Of a stretch of DNA of 64,000 bases, positions 43,865-53,106 are shown in pieces. The position numbers were made by a program, and so were the translations under genes. Numbering within the stretch: the first letter of the stretch is position 1; every line of letters begins with the position of its first letter. Source of the DNA: Panorpa germanica (taxonomy: Eukaryota > Arthropoda > Insecta > Mecoptera > Panorpidae); assembly GCA_963678705.1 (NCBI GenBank), contig CAVMBN010000098.1:88465-152464 (forward strand). Reading direction: 5' to 3'. The notes under the pieces were generated by a model. It searched no databases. It saw nothing but the letters and a program-made list of their open reading frames with translations, and was not told the DNA's origin.

Positions 43865-44235
43865 AGCTACCTAAACGAGCCCTTACTGATGTTGATTTAA
43901 GAAAATATGCCAAGAAATTTAATATCCCTCACTTTAGAGGGGTATTCATGAGAAATGATTTGCCTAAAAAAATGTATATAAATGAATGTGGTATAATAAA
44001 TTTAGATGATAAAACATCAGCGGGAACACATTGGGTAGCTTACATAAAAAGAAATAAAAATATTTTATATTTTGATAGTTTTGGTAACCTTCAACCTCCA
44101 ATAGAAGCAATTGAATACTTTAAAAATAATACTATTCAATATAACTATGATAGATTTCAAAAATTTAATACTGTAAATTGTGGACATTTATGCTTACACT
44201 TTTTGTATTCAAATTCTTATATTTATAATAAATAA
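43840..44235 (+). CDS. E2 adenain-like protease
   Basis: As E1: His in GTHWVAY, Asp in YFDSFG, Cys in NCGHLC. Two substitutions. No AUG before the conserved N-terminus. Confidence 0.85.
   Translation, partial: SVSKKLSLKLPKRALTDVDLRKYAKKFNIPHFRGVFMRNDLPKKMYINECGIINLDDKTSAGTHWVAYIKRNKNILYFDSFGNLQPPIEAIEYFKNNTIQYNYDRFQKFNTVNCGHLCLHFLYSNSYIYNK
43849..43855 (+). promoter_or_regulatory. Candidate -1 frameshift heptamer (E2)
   Basis: A_AAA_AAC in the same phase as in E1, six bases before the PLA2 stop codon. The flanks are identical to E1, so conservation adds little by itself. Confidence 0.55.
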
Positions 44236-44322
44236 TATATTGCTATAAATACCTGAGTTTTATTTTTAATTTGTTATTACTATAACTAAGCTTATCGTGA
44301 AAGGATTTTTAAATAAAAAATA

Positions 44323-45060
44323 ATGTCTATGACATTTACAATTATTGGAAATAAATCCGTATTAAGCGCCGATATTTTTCCTCCTATAGATTTGAACGAT
44401 GAACAGTTTGAATTGGGAATAGTCGACTTTCAGACATTTAATTCAATACCAAACATTGACGACACTAACAATAAATTTTATTATGGAGATGGTAAAGTTA
44501 TTTCAATACCAGTGGGTTCATATGAATTGGAAGATATTCAGGAATATTTAAGGTTAAACATGGGTGATTCTAGAGCGATAAAACACAACAGCGAATTTAA
44601 AGAAATATCTGATAAACAAATAAAAGAAGTATTTTTAAATTTAACTGCAAATACAAATACCCTTCAAAGTGAGATAATATGTACTGAAAAAATAGATTTT
44701 TCGAAAGAAAATTGTATTGGTTCATTACTAGGATTTAATAAGCAAGTATTAGAACCTAATATATTACATGTATCTAACTTACCGGTAAACAATATTAAAG
44801 TAAATAATATACGTATTGAATGCAATATTACATCCGGTTCCTATCTAAACGGACGTTTAGTACACACAATTCATGAGTTTTCACCTGCAGTTCCGCCAGG
44901 ATATAAGATAATAGAAATTCCAAAGCAAATCATTTATCTTCCAATCGTTGTACAGAAAATAGATAATATTTCTATAAAAATTGTTAATGAAGAAGGTGAA
45001 CTTATCAATTTTAGAAAAGAAAAAATTTCCTGCCGATTGCACATACGAAAGATTCAATAA
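44323..45060 (+). CDS. E2 minor capsid (penton-like) protein
   Basis: 245 aa, about ten substitutions from E1, most near residues 79-95. The stop overlaps the next start as TAATG. Confidence 0.85.
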   Translation: MSMTFTIIGNKSVLSADIFPPIDLNDEQFELGIVDFQTFNSIPNIDDTNNKFYYGDGKVISIPVGSYELEDIQEYLRLNMGDSRAIKHNSEFKEISDKQIKEVFLNLTANTNTLQSEIICTEKIDFSKENCIGSLLGFNKQVLEPNILHVSNLPVNNIKVNNIRIECNITSGSYLNGRLVHTIHEFSPAVPPGYKIIEIPKQIIYLPIVVQKIDNISIKIVNEEGELINFRKEKISCRLHIRKIQ

Positions 45061-45206
45061 TGGGTATATGTCATAATTTAAAAACAATATATAATTCGTC
45101 GTTTAATCAAACTCAGCGTAGTCCAACAAAGCCTTTTAAGAGGTTAACATTAAAAAATAAACAGTTTCTCAAGTCATTAGGGTTTAAATTAAATACTCTA
45201 CAATGA
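45060..45206 (+). CDS. E2 48-aa basic protein between capsid genes
   Basis: Same length and both stop-start overlaps (TAATG, ATGA) as E1. Two Ile-to-Leu changes, otherwise synonymous. Confidence 0.75.
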   Translation: MGICHNLKTIYNSSFNQTQRSPTKPFKRLTLKNKQFLKSLGFKLNTLQ

Positions 45207-46408
45207 CCGCTCTTATGCTTAATGTTGAAGATAAAATTTTTTTTGACGAATCTATAAGTCAATATGAGATACATACATATAACCCATATTCTACTACTAC
45301 TTTTGAAAATAACGATGAAATACGAATCCCAATAAATCAACATAATGTATATACATTACCCTCAGAATCTTACTTATACATTGAAGGAAAAATACAGGAC
45401 ACTTCAGAAACAACCCCAGTATTCATATTAAATGGTGTTTTACACCTATTTGAAAGTATAAGATATGAAATAAATTCAGTTGAAATTGATTCAAATAGAA
45501 ACCCTGGTGTAACATCTACTATGAAAGGCTATGTTTCACATAATAATAATGATATTCATATTCAAAATTTTGGATGGTGCGATAAAGATACTAATATAAT
45601 AGATAAAAATGGAAACTTCAGTGTATGTATTCCTCTTAAAACGATATTTGGTTTTTGTGAAGATTTCGAAAAAATTATTTTACCAGTAAAGCATGAATTA
45701 ATATTAATTCGATCAAAAAACGATAATAACGCACTTTGGATAGCAGCAGCTAAAGATGTATTACCAAAAGTAGTCATTGACAAAATACAATGGCGAATGC
45801 CTCATATTAATGTATCAGACAAAGAAAAATTGAAATTATTGCAAACAATAGAACGTGATAGATCATTATATATTGGTTTTCGAGCGTGGGAATTATACGA
45901 ATATCCTGCTTTATCAAGTTCAACTAATCAAGTTTGGTCAATAAAAACAACAACTTCACTTGAAAAACCACGTTACGTTATATTAGGACTACAAAGGGAA
46001 TCAAAAAATGATATGACTAAGGACATCAGTAAATTTTATACATGTTATTTGAGAAACGTAAAATTATACTTAAATTCTGAAATGTATCCATATGATAATC
46101 TAAACTTAGATTATAATAATAATAAATATTCGGTAGCCTATGAAATGTATGCAAATTTTCAAAAATCATACTATGATAAGAATCCAAACCCTGTTTTGAA
46201 TTTAAAAGATTTTAAAGAAAAAGCGCCCTTAATAGTAATAGATTGTTCAAAACAGAAAGAATTTTTAAAATCTGCCCCAGTGGATATTAGACTTGAATTA
46301 GAAACATCAGAAATGATTGTTGGTTTGGTTCGCGCCTTTGCTCTAATTATTCATGACCGGATTGTTGAGTATAAACCATTATCTGGAATTGTTAATAAAA
46401 TTACATAA
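45203..46408 (+). CDS. E2 major capsid protein, divergent allele
   Basis: 401 aa, same length as E1 29100-30305 but with about 83 substitutions and no indels, e.g. in residues 114-136 and 180-195. Structural blocks (NQHNVYTLPSES, IFGFCEDF, WRMPHINVSDK, HDRIVEYKPLSG) are shared. Intact, so probably functional. Identity returns sharply near 46353. Confidence 0.9.
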   Translation: MTALMLNVEDKIFFDESISQYEIHTYNPYSTTTFENNDEIRIPINQHNVYTLPSESYLYIEGKIQDTSETTPVFILNGVLHLFESIRYEINSVEIDSNRNPGVTSTMKGYVSHNNNDIHIQNFGWCDKDTNIIDKNGNFSVCIPLKTIFGFCEDFEKIILPVKHELILIRSKNDNNALWIAAAKDVLPKVVIDKIQWRMPHINVSDKEKLKLLQTIERDRSLYIGFRAWELYEYPALSSSTNQVWSIKTTTSLEKPRYVILGLQRESKNDMTKDISKFYTCYLRNVKLYLNSEMYPYDNLNLDYNNNKYSVAYEMYANFQKSYYDKNPNPVLNLKDFKEKAPLIVIDCSKQKEFLKSAPVDIRLELETSEMIVGLVRAFALIIHDRIVEYKPLSGIVNKIT

Positions 46409-46411
46409 ATA

Positions 46412-46843
46412 ATGTTTATAAGAACTAGTATATGTAAAACCATCAAAGAATCACCTGCAAACGCAAGAATGAATTCAAATTTTTTAAATAAATATGAAGA
46501 AGTTGCTCAAACACTTTTAAAAGTTGGAGCTGTTTTAAAAAAATATAAAGAAAATGAGTGTTTACTAGAAAATCTTACTGATGAAGAATTACATTATTTA
46601 CCGACAGAGTTCTTTTTGCATTATATAATGTTTTCCACCGATATTGAACAAAACTGGAACCGGCTTCCAATACATTTAAAAGAAGATCACTATATGCAGG
46701 GGCGTCGATTATGCCACAAACATTATAACAAAGGAAGAATACAAAGAGATGGACCTCCATGTCAAATAAGAAACTGTTGTGATTGTAATTTTAATTTATA
46801 TTATGATTCTAATGGAAATAGTTTTACCTTAATAAATAAATAA
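46412..46843 (+). CDS. E2 143-aa possible zinc-binding protein
   Basis: Two substitutions from E1; Cys/His cluster CHKHY...CQIRNCCDC. Confidence 0.7.
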   Translation: MFIRTSICKTIKESPANARMNSNFLNKYEEVAQTLLKVGAVLKKYKENECLLENLTDEELHYLPTEFFLHYIMFSTDIEQNWNRLPIHLKEDHYMQGRRLCHKHYNKGRIQRDGPPCQIRNCCDCNFNLYYDSNGNSFTLINK

Positions 46844-46919
46844 ATATACCTCAATAAATAAAATACATGTTCTTTCATTTATAAAATTTTATTTATATAC
46901 ACTCTATACATATTTACAA

Positions 46920-47651
46920 TTATACATATTTATTAGCTTTTTCTTGTATTTGAGTCTTAAGTAAGTCTATACAAAGCGCCTTAATTTCTAAGCTTAGTAA
47001 CTTTACATTCATATTTGATGATATATTAGTAAACAATTTATAGTAATTTAATTCTATGTTATTAATGTTATTTAAAACGAAATTTTCGTAAAAGTATTTG
47101 TTATGGTTTTTATAATTTATTTCATTACTTTCTATTAGTAAAGAAAACAACTTATTCTCCACTTCATTAAAAATATTCAATGCAGACTTTGACCATGCCG
47201 TAAGTTGATTTAAAGAAAACGTAATGCACTCTGCTAACTGCATAAGTTTCTGCCAAGACTCTATTTGCATGTATACAGATGATCTTGGACCATTATCTGT
47301 CAAAATTGATTTAAGGTGATAATTTTGCTCGATAACCATAGTCGGTTTTTCATACAAAGTTTGAAAATGAATTGTACATTTTGACAATACAATACATGGT
47401 TGCTCCAGATATGTTATTATTCCATTAAAATAATTGGAAATACTGGCTTTGTTATTTAAAATAATTTCCCAGTCATTTTGTGATAAATTTACATACTGCC
47501 CGTTAAACTTTTCAATCACACAAACACTCTCACAAAAATTATTTGCATCTAGAGCAACTGTAATTTGCTTAGTTTTACTTGTATTTAAAAAATATGAGCA
47601 CTTGAGCAAATATATTGGATTTATGAAATCAACTTTATTTATTAACTCCAT
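46920..47651 (-). CDS. E2 243-aa conserved protein, unknown
   Basis: From the ATG at 47649-47651; three substitutions from E1 30817-31548. Confidence 0.65.
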   Translation of the reverse strand: MELINKVDFINPIYLLKCSYFLNTSKTKQITVALDANNFCESVCVIEKFNGQYVNLSQNDWEIILNNKASISNYFNGIITYLEQPCIVLSKCTIHFQTLYEKPTMVIEQNYHLKSILTDNGPRSSVYMQIESWQKLMQLAECITFSLNQLTAWSKSALNIFNEVENKLFSLLIESNEINYKNHNKYFYENFVLNNINNIELNYYKLFTNISSNMNVKLLSLEIKALCIDLLKTQIQEKANKYV

Positions 47652-47699
47652 TGCATAAAAAATATATATGATCAATTACGCTACAATTTTAAATTGTAA

Positions 47700-48466
47700 C
47701 TAAATAAAATTAAAATTGTTATGACTTTTATATGCTTTCGAAATTACTCTTTTACCTACCCCTCCTACTTCTAAATTATAAATATTAGTAACTCTATTAA
47801 ATCTATTTTTTCGTTCCTGTAATTTTTTAAAATATGAACTAGTTTTGTTATCTTTTTTTCTAATTCTTTCTGATTTTAATTCATTTTTAAATATATTTAA
47901 ATTTAAACGTTTAACTACTTTTAAAATATAATCCTGATTGACCGGTGAATGTAATTTTAAATTTTGTAAAATTTCCAAATATAAAATAGAATTTATATTA
48001 AAATCAATAATTTCATTGAAAGGTAATTTTTTTAATTTTTGAGTGGTACAATGATCATAAGAACTATTATATTTACCAGTACTTAAAACTTTTAAAATAT
48101 TTTTCCAACATGTATGACCTACATCACTCTTTATATAAAACTGATACTTAAATTCAAAATTTTCTCTAAGGATTAATTCAGTTGAAGCCAATTGGCTAAT
48201 TGTATATCCTATACTTAAAAAATCTTTATAATTATCTATTAAGTGATATTCCTCGCTTTCCCTTAAGTATTGAATCCAATGTTTATGGCAAAACTATAAA
48301 AAAAGAAAAAAAAATTTGCAATAGTTATATACATTAATGCGGATATCACATACACAGAAGAAAAACTCACCGATTTTCCCGAAACTGTTACAATGTTTAC
48401 ACATGTATATAAAATATTTTGATCAAAATTAACTACTGCAATACAATAGTTCTCAAAGTCACTCAT
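47700..48466 (-). CDS. Two-exon accessory gene A (E2, intact)
   Basis: Exon 1 48371-48466 (ATG at 48464-48466, 32 codons), intron 48294-48370 (77 nt; GTGAGT donor, TATAG acceptor, phase 0), exon 2 47700-48293; about 229 aa. The C in YTCVNI and the FCHKHW straight after the splice could form a zinc site bridging the exons. Exon 2 has EEYHLI, a CWKNILKVLSTG block and a basic tail. Paralogous to gene B next door. Role unknown; position beside the TIR marks it as accessory. Confidence 0.7.
48294..48370 (-). other. Predicted 77-nt intron of gene A (E2)
   Basis: Same site and phase as in E1 and in paralogue B. Confidence 0.7.
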
Positions 48467-48513
48467 TGTTTACACGTACAATTACTGTATAAAATAAGTA
48501 TTTTTTAAACGTA

Positions 48514-48549
<36 letters not shown>

Positions 48550-48571
48550 GTCCCCACTATAAATATAGCTT

Positions 48572-48692
48572 AAAAAAAAAAAAAAAAAAAAAAAAATTGC
48601 TAGCATCTTCATTGTCAGTGTATGTATAGTATCCCATACCATTAATATTCTTCATAATTTGTTGTAATATTTTATATTTTGGTTGATATAAA
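48572..48692. repeat. A tract joined to a duplicated ATPase-gene fragment
   Basis: A run of about 25 A is followed at 48599-48692 by a copy of part of the packaging ATPase gene (E2 42471-42585) in the same orientation, with 18 bases missing inside. Not in E1. It marks the left edge of the E2-specific cargo. Confidence 0.85.
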
Positions 48693-48755
48693 TTTCATAT
48701 ACATTATAATATATTTATTAAAACTAAAACGAAATATTGATTCTAAAACAACTGA

Positions 48756-48842
48756 TAGCTAAAAATTATATGTAATATCAGATGCACATAAAATATAACG
48801 CTAATTTAAAAATATAGCTAAAAATTATATGTAATATCAGAC
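48756..48842. repeat. 27-bp direct repeat pair
   Basis: TAGCTAAAAATTATATGTAATATCAGA at 48756-48782 and 48816-48842, 60 bases apart, downstream of gene B's stop on its strand. Confidence 0.85.
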
Positions 48843-49217
48843 ACACGACATGAGCATTTTAAAAATCAATCCCAATTTTCTTCTTCTTCTTCTTCTTCCT
48901 TTAATGAATTCAATGAAACAGAAAAACTTATTTCATTTTTATTTTTAAAATAATCAAATTTATTAAGTTTGACTTTTACTTCTAAGTCATACTTTTCAAT
49001 TGTTCTTAATTTTTCTAATTTTGAATAAAAAGTATGGTTAAACTTATCAATGCAACATACAGTTTTTACTAAATTCAAATCTATTACTTTATTAGTAAAA
49101 TGGCATTGCAAATACCGTAATTTATGCAATGTATTTGCACTGTATGTGTCATCAAAGTAACCTGTTGTTAATACTCTTAATATATTTTTAAAATACTCAT
49201 GTCGTGTGTCTGATATT
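48834..49217. repeat. 34-bp inverted repeat around gene B exon 2
   Basis: 48834-48867 is the inverse of 49184-49217 with one mismatch. The right arm lies in exon 2 of gene B, the left arm at its 3' end, so the transcript could fold back on itself. Confidence 0.8.
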
Positions 49218-49549
49218 ATATTATATTTTAGCTCATATTTTTTTCTTAAATTTAACTCTAATTTTGATACTTTACTAATTGGTATACCTAATATTTTAAA
49301 TCTATAAAAATTACTAATAAGATGATATTCCCTACATTCAATTGCCTGCTGCTTTATATGATAACGGCATAACTATAAATAAAATTATATAAAATTATAT
49401 AAATAACTAAATTTTTTAATTGGTAAACATATAATAAAAAAAAAACTAACCTGTAATCCAGATTCTGCTATTTTCGGACAGGTGTACTTATAAGTGTCAT
49501 CTGAATACAGATATACACAACACAAAAAGTTGTTGTTATCTAAAGACAT
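48866..49549 (-). CDS. Two-exon accessory gene B (E2-specific paralogue of A)
   Basis: Exon 1 49451-49549 (33 codons from ATG at 49547-49549), intron 49373-49450 (78 nt; CAG|GTTAGT donor, TATAG acceptor, phase 0), exon 2 48866-49372; 201 aa. It aligns with gene A through the splice: YTC before, LCRYH versus FCHKHW after, then REYHLI, KYELKY, EYFKNILRVLTTG matching EEYHLI, FEFKYQ, CWKNILKVLSTG. The C-terminus differs and ends in a glutamate run before NWD. The shared intron position shows an old duplication. It takes the place held in E1 by the two genes at 32653-33511. Confidence 0.7.
49373..49450 (-). other. Predicted 78-nt intron of gene B
   Basis: GTTAGT donor, AT-rich body, TATAG acceptor, phase 0. 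Confidence 0.7.
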
Positions 49550-50037
49550 TTTAAAACTTTTATTATTATTAATATAAACAGTTACTACTAAATTAAGTTG
49601 TTTTAATACATTCAATAAAAAATTAACTTACAAAGTTATATCAATCTATAGGGTAGTAATTATTGGCAATGGGAGATGGGCACAAAACAGCAATATTCTG
49701 TTGACATTTAAAACTGTTATTATTATAACTAAATTAAAATTATCTAAAAAGTATTAAAAATTAACTTACCTAACTGTTTGCTTATAAGTATGAAAGTCTA
49801 AAAGGGTTCAAACGGTTGAAACTGCTATAGACACCTGTAAATATTTGAAAACTACTAATAAATTTATTGTAAACATACAAAATCTTATACAAAATTTACT
49901 TACCGCTAGCACTATATAGCCACTAAATTATTTAAAAACACAAGTTATTTAAAAAGAACTAACTCAGAACAAGACTTTGCAAGACAATTTAATAAACAAA
50001 CTGCACAATACTTAATGTAACACAAATCATATTCTTA
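49550..50037. other. Gene-free interval before E2 right TIR
   Basis: About 490 AT-rich bases; no gene or known element seen. It presumably holds the promoter of gene B. Confidence 0.5.
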
Positions 50038-50597
50038 GACTTATATACAAAAAAATTTGTCTACGTTTGGAAAATATTCGCTTGTATTCAACACGTTCCC
50101 ATAAGAATAATGTATATACGAAGTTCTCATGATAAGTGCTGATGCCTGCTAACACGTGTGCTTCAAATTTCCGGTGAATTCGAAGGAATGCGCGTGTGTC
50201 TAAAGTTCCCATGAGAACGTGCTGATGCCTGCTAATACGTGTGCTTCAAATTTCCGGTGAATTCGAAGGAATGCATTATAAATACACTGTTATAAATAAT
50301 TTAACACTGTCATAATCTTATAACCAATAACAAATCAAACATAAGAATTAATATCGGTATCTCACTCTTTACCATTAGATATTAATTATTACACACGTAA
50401 TAATTAATATCGCTATCTCACTCTTTTATATTATCCCAACTATTACCCCCCCAACATTGTCTAGCCACGCCACCTCACTCCTTACCCCACCCTTACCCCC
50501 CTTTTACATTCTTTTAAGTCTAGCCACGCCCCCTCTGCATATCGTGACCTAAATGCATCCCCACTCCAAACTGTCCTAGAACCGGCTCTACTCATCT
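50038..50597 (-). repeat. E2 right terminal inverted repeat
   Basis: Inverse of 34514-35067 with the same internal duplication, ending CTACTCATCT. Confidence 0.9.
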
Positions 50598-50773
50598 ACT
50601 CACCTCACCTCACTCCTTACCCCACCCTTACCCCCCTTTTACATTCTTTTAAGTCTAGCCACGCCCCCTCTGCATATCGTGACCTAAATGCATCCCCACT
50701 CCAAACTGTCCTAGAACCGTTCTAGGTTAGTAGAATTAGTTTAATTCTAGTAGAACCTAGAATTAAACTAATT
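50598..50773. repeat. Eroded extra Polinton terminus and palindromes
   Basis: After ACT (50598-50600), a 115-bp copy of the terminal part of the right TIR (about 50604-50719) follows, cut short at CCTAGAACCG. Next is TTCTAGG, which looks like the start of a left TIR lacking its terminal bases, giving the palindrome CCTAGAACCGTTCTAGG. A perfect 17-bp inverted repeat follows (50734-50750 with 50757-50773). I read this as the decayed junction to a third element. Confidence 0.6.
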
Positions 50774-51036
50774 AAAATTATTCTTCTTCTTTTTATAAAT
50801 AAATAGTGCTAAGTGTCTTGCATACCTACAAGGTGGGTGCAAGCAGTGTTCCCCTGCAACTCTCATTCTATTTCATTTTACCAACAGAATACTAGGGTGT
50901 GAGTAAACTTTGATCTAAGTTAAATGCATTTTTTTTTTGTGTACGTTGTGCCGGTTGTTCAAAATATAAATGGATTGGACACAACTTAGAATCATCGCAA
51001 ATTTTTCATATAAAATACTATAAATTTTTTTGCAAA
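50774..51036. other. Unassigned flank left of the LTR element
   Basis: About 260 bases without a gene. The last ~40 (CAAATTTTTCATATAAAATACTAT...) match the sequence before the second direct repeat at about 62730-62767, so this flank belongs to the repeat block that the LTR element split. Confidence 0.5.
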
Positions 51037-51730
51037 TGTAACCATCCGAAGCCACTAATCTGTCAGCAGGATGAATTAAACTATAACCGTCCAAGGTCAA
51101 TTTAAAGAAATGTAATTGTGTTTTGACAACAATGGATAGGAATGTAACCAGCTCTCGAGGCTCCAGCGAACGAACAGTTTTTATATAGAGAATTCAAGCA
51201 ACAACAGCTCTGGGAGGAACATCGAGTTATTTTGTTGAATACGATTGGTATTAGTTAATTGATATACATAGATTAATATTTAAATATTTAATAAAATATT
51301 TAGCATCCGTCTTAATTAAGAAAAATACGAATGTAATCAAGTGTTTAGAGGAATAAATAAAACGAATAAATTACGTATTTTAACAAAAAAAAGTGTTTAA
51401 TTGAGTGATTAGTAACTTACATTAGTAAGTGATCAAAGGTATTCTACAGAGTGTAATTGTGCAATCCTAAAGAAATAAATAAGTAGACAAATAAGATAAA
51501 ATTGTGGAAGGGAAAACTCGTGTTTTATTTAGAAAGTTGGGTAGAATAAACTGGGTAAATTTATATAGTGATTAACTAAGTGATAGCTGTTTCCTCACTG
51601 CTAGGCAAGCAACCATAGCTGAGACGCAAGAGAGACAAGAAAAGGCTGGTAACATAAACTATTTGAGCGAACCTCGAACTTGTTAGTAAGCGAGATCCCC
51701 TCACTCCGTAACGCACTAGGGGGGGTCACA
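51037..51730 (+). repeat. 5' LTR
   Basis: Begins TGTAACC and ends GGTCACA; 694 bp. About 13 substitutions against the 3' LTR. It should hold the promoter and, in the other copy, the polyadenylation site. Confidence 0.95.
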
Positions 51731-51733
51731 AAA

Positions 51734-51750
51734 TGGCGCTGCGGACAGGA
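51734..51750 (+). promoter_or_regulatory. Candidate tRNA primer-binding site
   Basis: TGGCGCTGCGGACAGGA, three bases after the 5' LTR. The TGG start is that expected for pairing with a tRNA CCA end; I cannot name the tRNA. Confidence 0.6.
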
Positions 51751-51900
51751 TGTGCATTGATTACTAATTTCTAGATATTAGAATAAACAGTTGATACAAT
51801 TTCCACGTCGGATGATTAATTTAAATCTCAAATAGGTAAAGATTCCAATTCTTTACAAGTTACCAACCTTTAGCAAACCTTAAAAATAAACAGAGTTAAG

Positions 51901-53106
51901 ATGCAAGCAGAGAAAAAGGAAACCGTAGAGGGAAGAAGGGAAATAAAAACGAGTAATTTAGCCGAGGGAATGTCGAGCGTAGAGGCTTTTACTGAGAAAG
52001 GGGATATTAACCAATTCTTACAAAATATTAAGCGGGTGGGGGCATATTTCAACTGGTCTCCAGAGACTAAACTAACAGTTTTGCTTGCTAAAGTATCACA
52101 AGCAGTATTTTTCTACATTCGAACGAACCCCAGTACCAGAGATAGTGATGATTACGCCAAAATCTGTCAAGCATTATGTGACCGATACGATAGACAAGGC
52201 CAAGCTAGAGTGTGGCAGGCCAAGCGAGATTTTGACAATTGCAAACAAAAGAATGGTGAATCCGCTTTTGAGTATGCGCAACGACTTAGAGAGACAGGGT
52301 GGAAAACGATACCTGTAGATGCTTCCGGCAGTCTAGATGCAAACAAAGTTGCAATGATAGAAAGCTGCCTACTAGAAAAGTTCCGGGATGGAATGTTCCC
52401 ACGTTACTCTAAATATTTGAGGATAGCTGGCCCAAAGTCGCTAGAAGAGGCAATTGAGCTCGCAGAACGTATGGAAGCCGCGGAAAATATACCACAGCGA
52501 CAGGGAGCTATTGAAGCTATAACAGACGAGAATCCGGTTATGAACAACCGGACGCCGCAGGGTTACCCAAACACGAGACTCACACCGGATCAAAGCCCCT
52601 CCGCACCTAGATACAATAATGGAAGGAACAATTTTAATAATGATAGACCGATCAACAATCGACAGAACTATGCTAGAAACATAACTTGTTACTTCTGCGA
52701 GAACCCGGGACACATACAACGTGATTGCCGATTATTTATAAAGATGAAGACACAAAGGCCACCGGGGGGAAATGACCGCCAATATAACAGGCCCGCACAG
52801 AGACAAAATACCAACTGGAATCCCGAGCAAGAGACAAGGGTAGGCAACCCAATAAGCAACAGCAATAGAGGTAATTATTTTAATAGAGGGCCATATAATC
52901 AAACCATACGACAACCAGCGTTACCCCGAAAAGCTAATGTAACGGAGGTATGGCAGAGTCCGGACAGCAATCAAGCAAACGACGCAGAGATGGAGATGAT
53001 GGATAGAGAGAGACTGGATAGGTTTATCGCAGAAAGAGAACGGGTTGTTGGAGAACTGCAGCTAGAAGGAGCAACCGTTAGACACCTTGAGAATCATTTA
53101 AACTAA
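51901..53106 (+). CDS. Gag polyprotein
   Basis: 401 aa from ATG, intact. N-terminal two-thirds is alpha-helical capsid-type sequence (FLQNIKRVGAYFNWSPE near residue 40, ending in an ELAERMEA block near 190). One CCHC zinc knuckle, CYFCENPGHIQRDC (C-x2-C-x4-H-x4-C), near residue 262 binds RNA; asparagine/arginine-rich linkers flank it. A coiled-coil-like C-terminus follows. It forms the virus-like particle. The last codons form a slippery site into pol. Confidence 0.9.
   Translation: MQAEKKETVEGRREIKTSNLAEGMSSVEAFTEKGDINQFLQNIKRVGAYFNWSPETKLTVLLAKVSQAVFFYIRTNPSTRDSDDYAKICQALCDRYDRQGQARVWQAKRDFDNCKQKNGESAFEYAQRLRETGWKTIPVDASGSLDANKVAMIESCLLEKFRDGMFPRYSKYLRIAGPKSLEEAIELAERMEAAENIPQRQGAIEAITDENPVMNNRTPQGYPNTRLTPDQSPSAPRYNNGRNNFNNDRPINNRQNYARNITCYFCENPGHIQRDCRLFIKMKTQRPPGGNDRQYNRPAQRQNTNWNPEQETRVGNPISNSNRGNYFNRGPYNQTIRQPALPRKANVTEVWQSPDSNQANDAEMEMMDRERLDRFIAERERVVGELQLEGATVRHLENHLN
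53097..53103 (+). promoter_or_regulatory. Gag-pol -1 frameshift heptamer U_UUA_AAC
   Basis: Gag codons read CAT TTA AAC TAA. The heptamer TTTAAAC is in correct phase just before the gag stop, and a -1 slip enters the open pol frame. A small ACCG/CGGT stem (53106-53109 with 53135-53138) is possible downstream. Confidence 0.75.

Larger units (their letters stand above)
34514..50597. mobile_element. Polinton/Maverick element E2
   Basis: A 16.08-kb second copy in the same orientation and gene order as E1. It starts AGATGAGTAG and ends CTACTCATCT, a perfect inverse pair. Its PolB has two nonsense codons, so replication would depend on E1 or another copy; the other shared frames are open. It differs from E1 in a strongly divergent major capsid gene, a longer ACGTAA array, a separately arisen promoter duplication and an unrelated right-end cargo (48550-50030). 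Confidence 0.95.
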
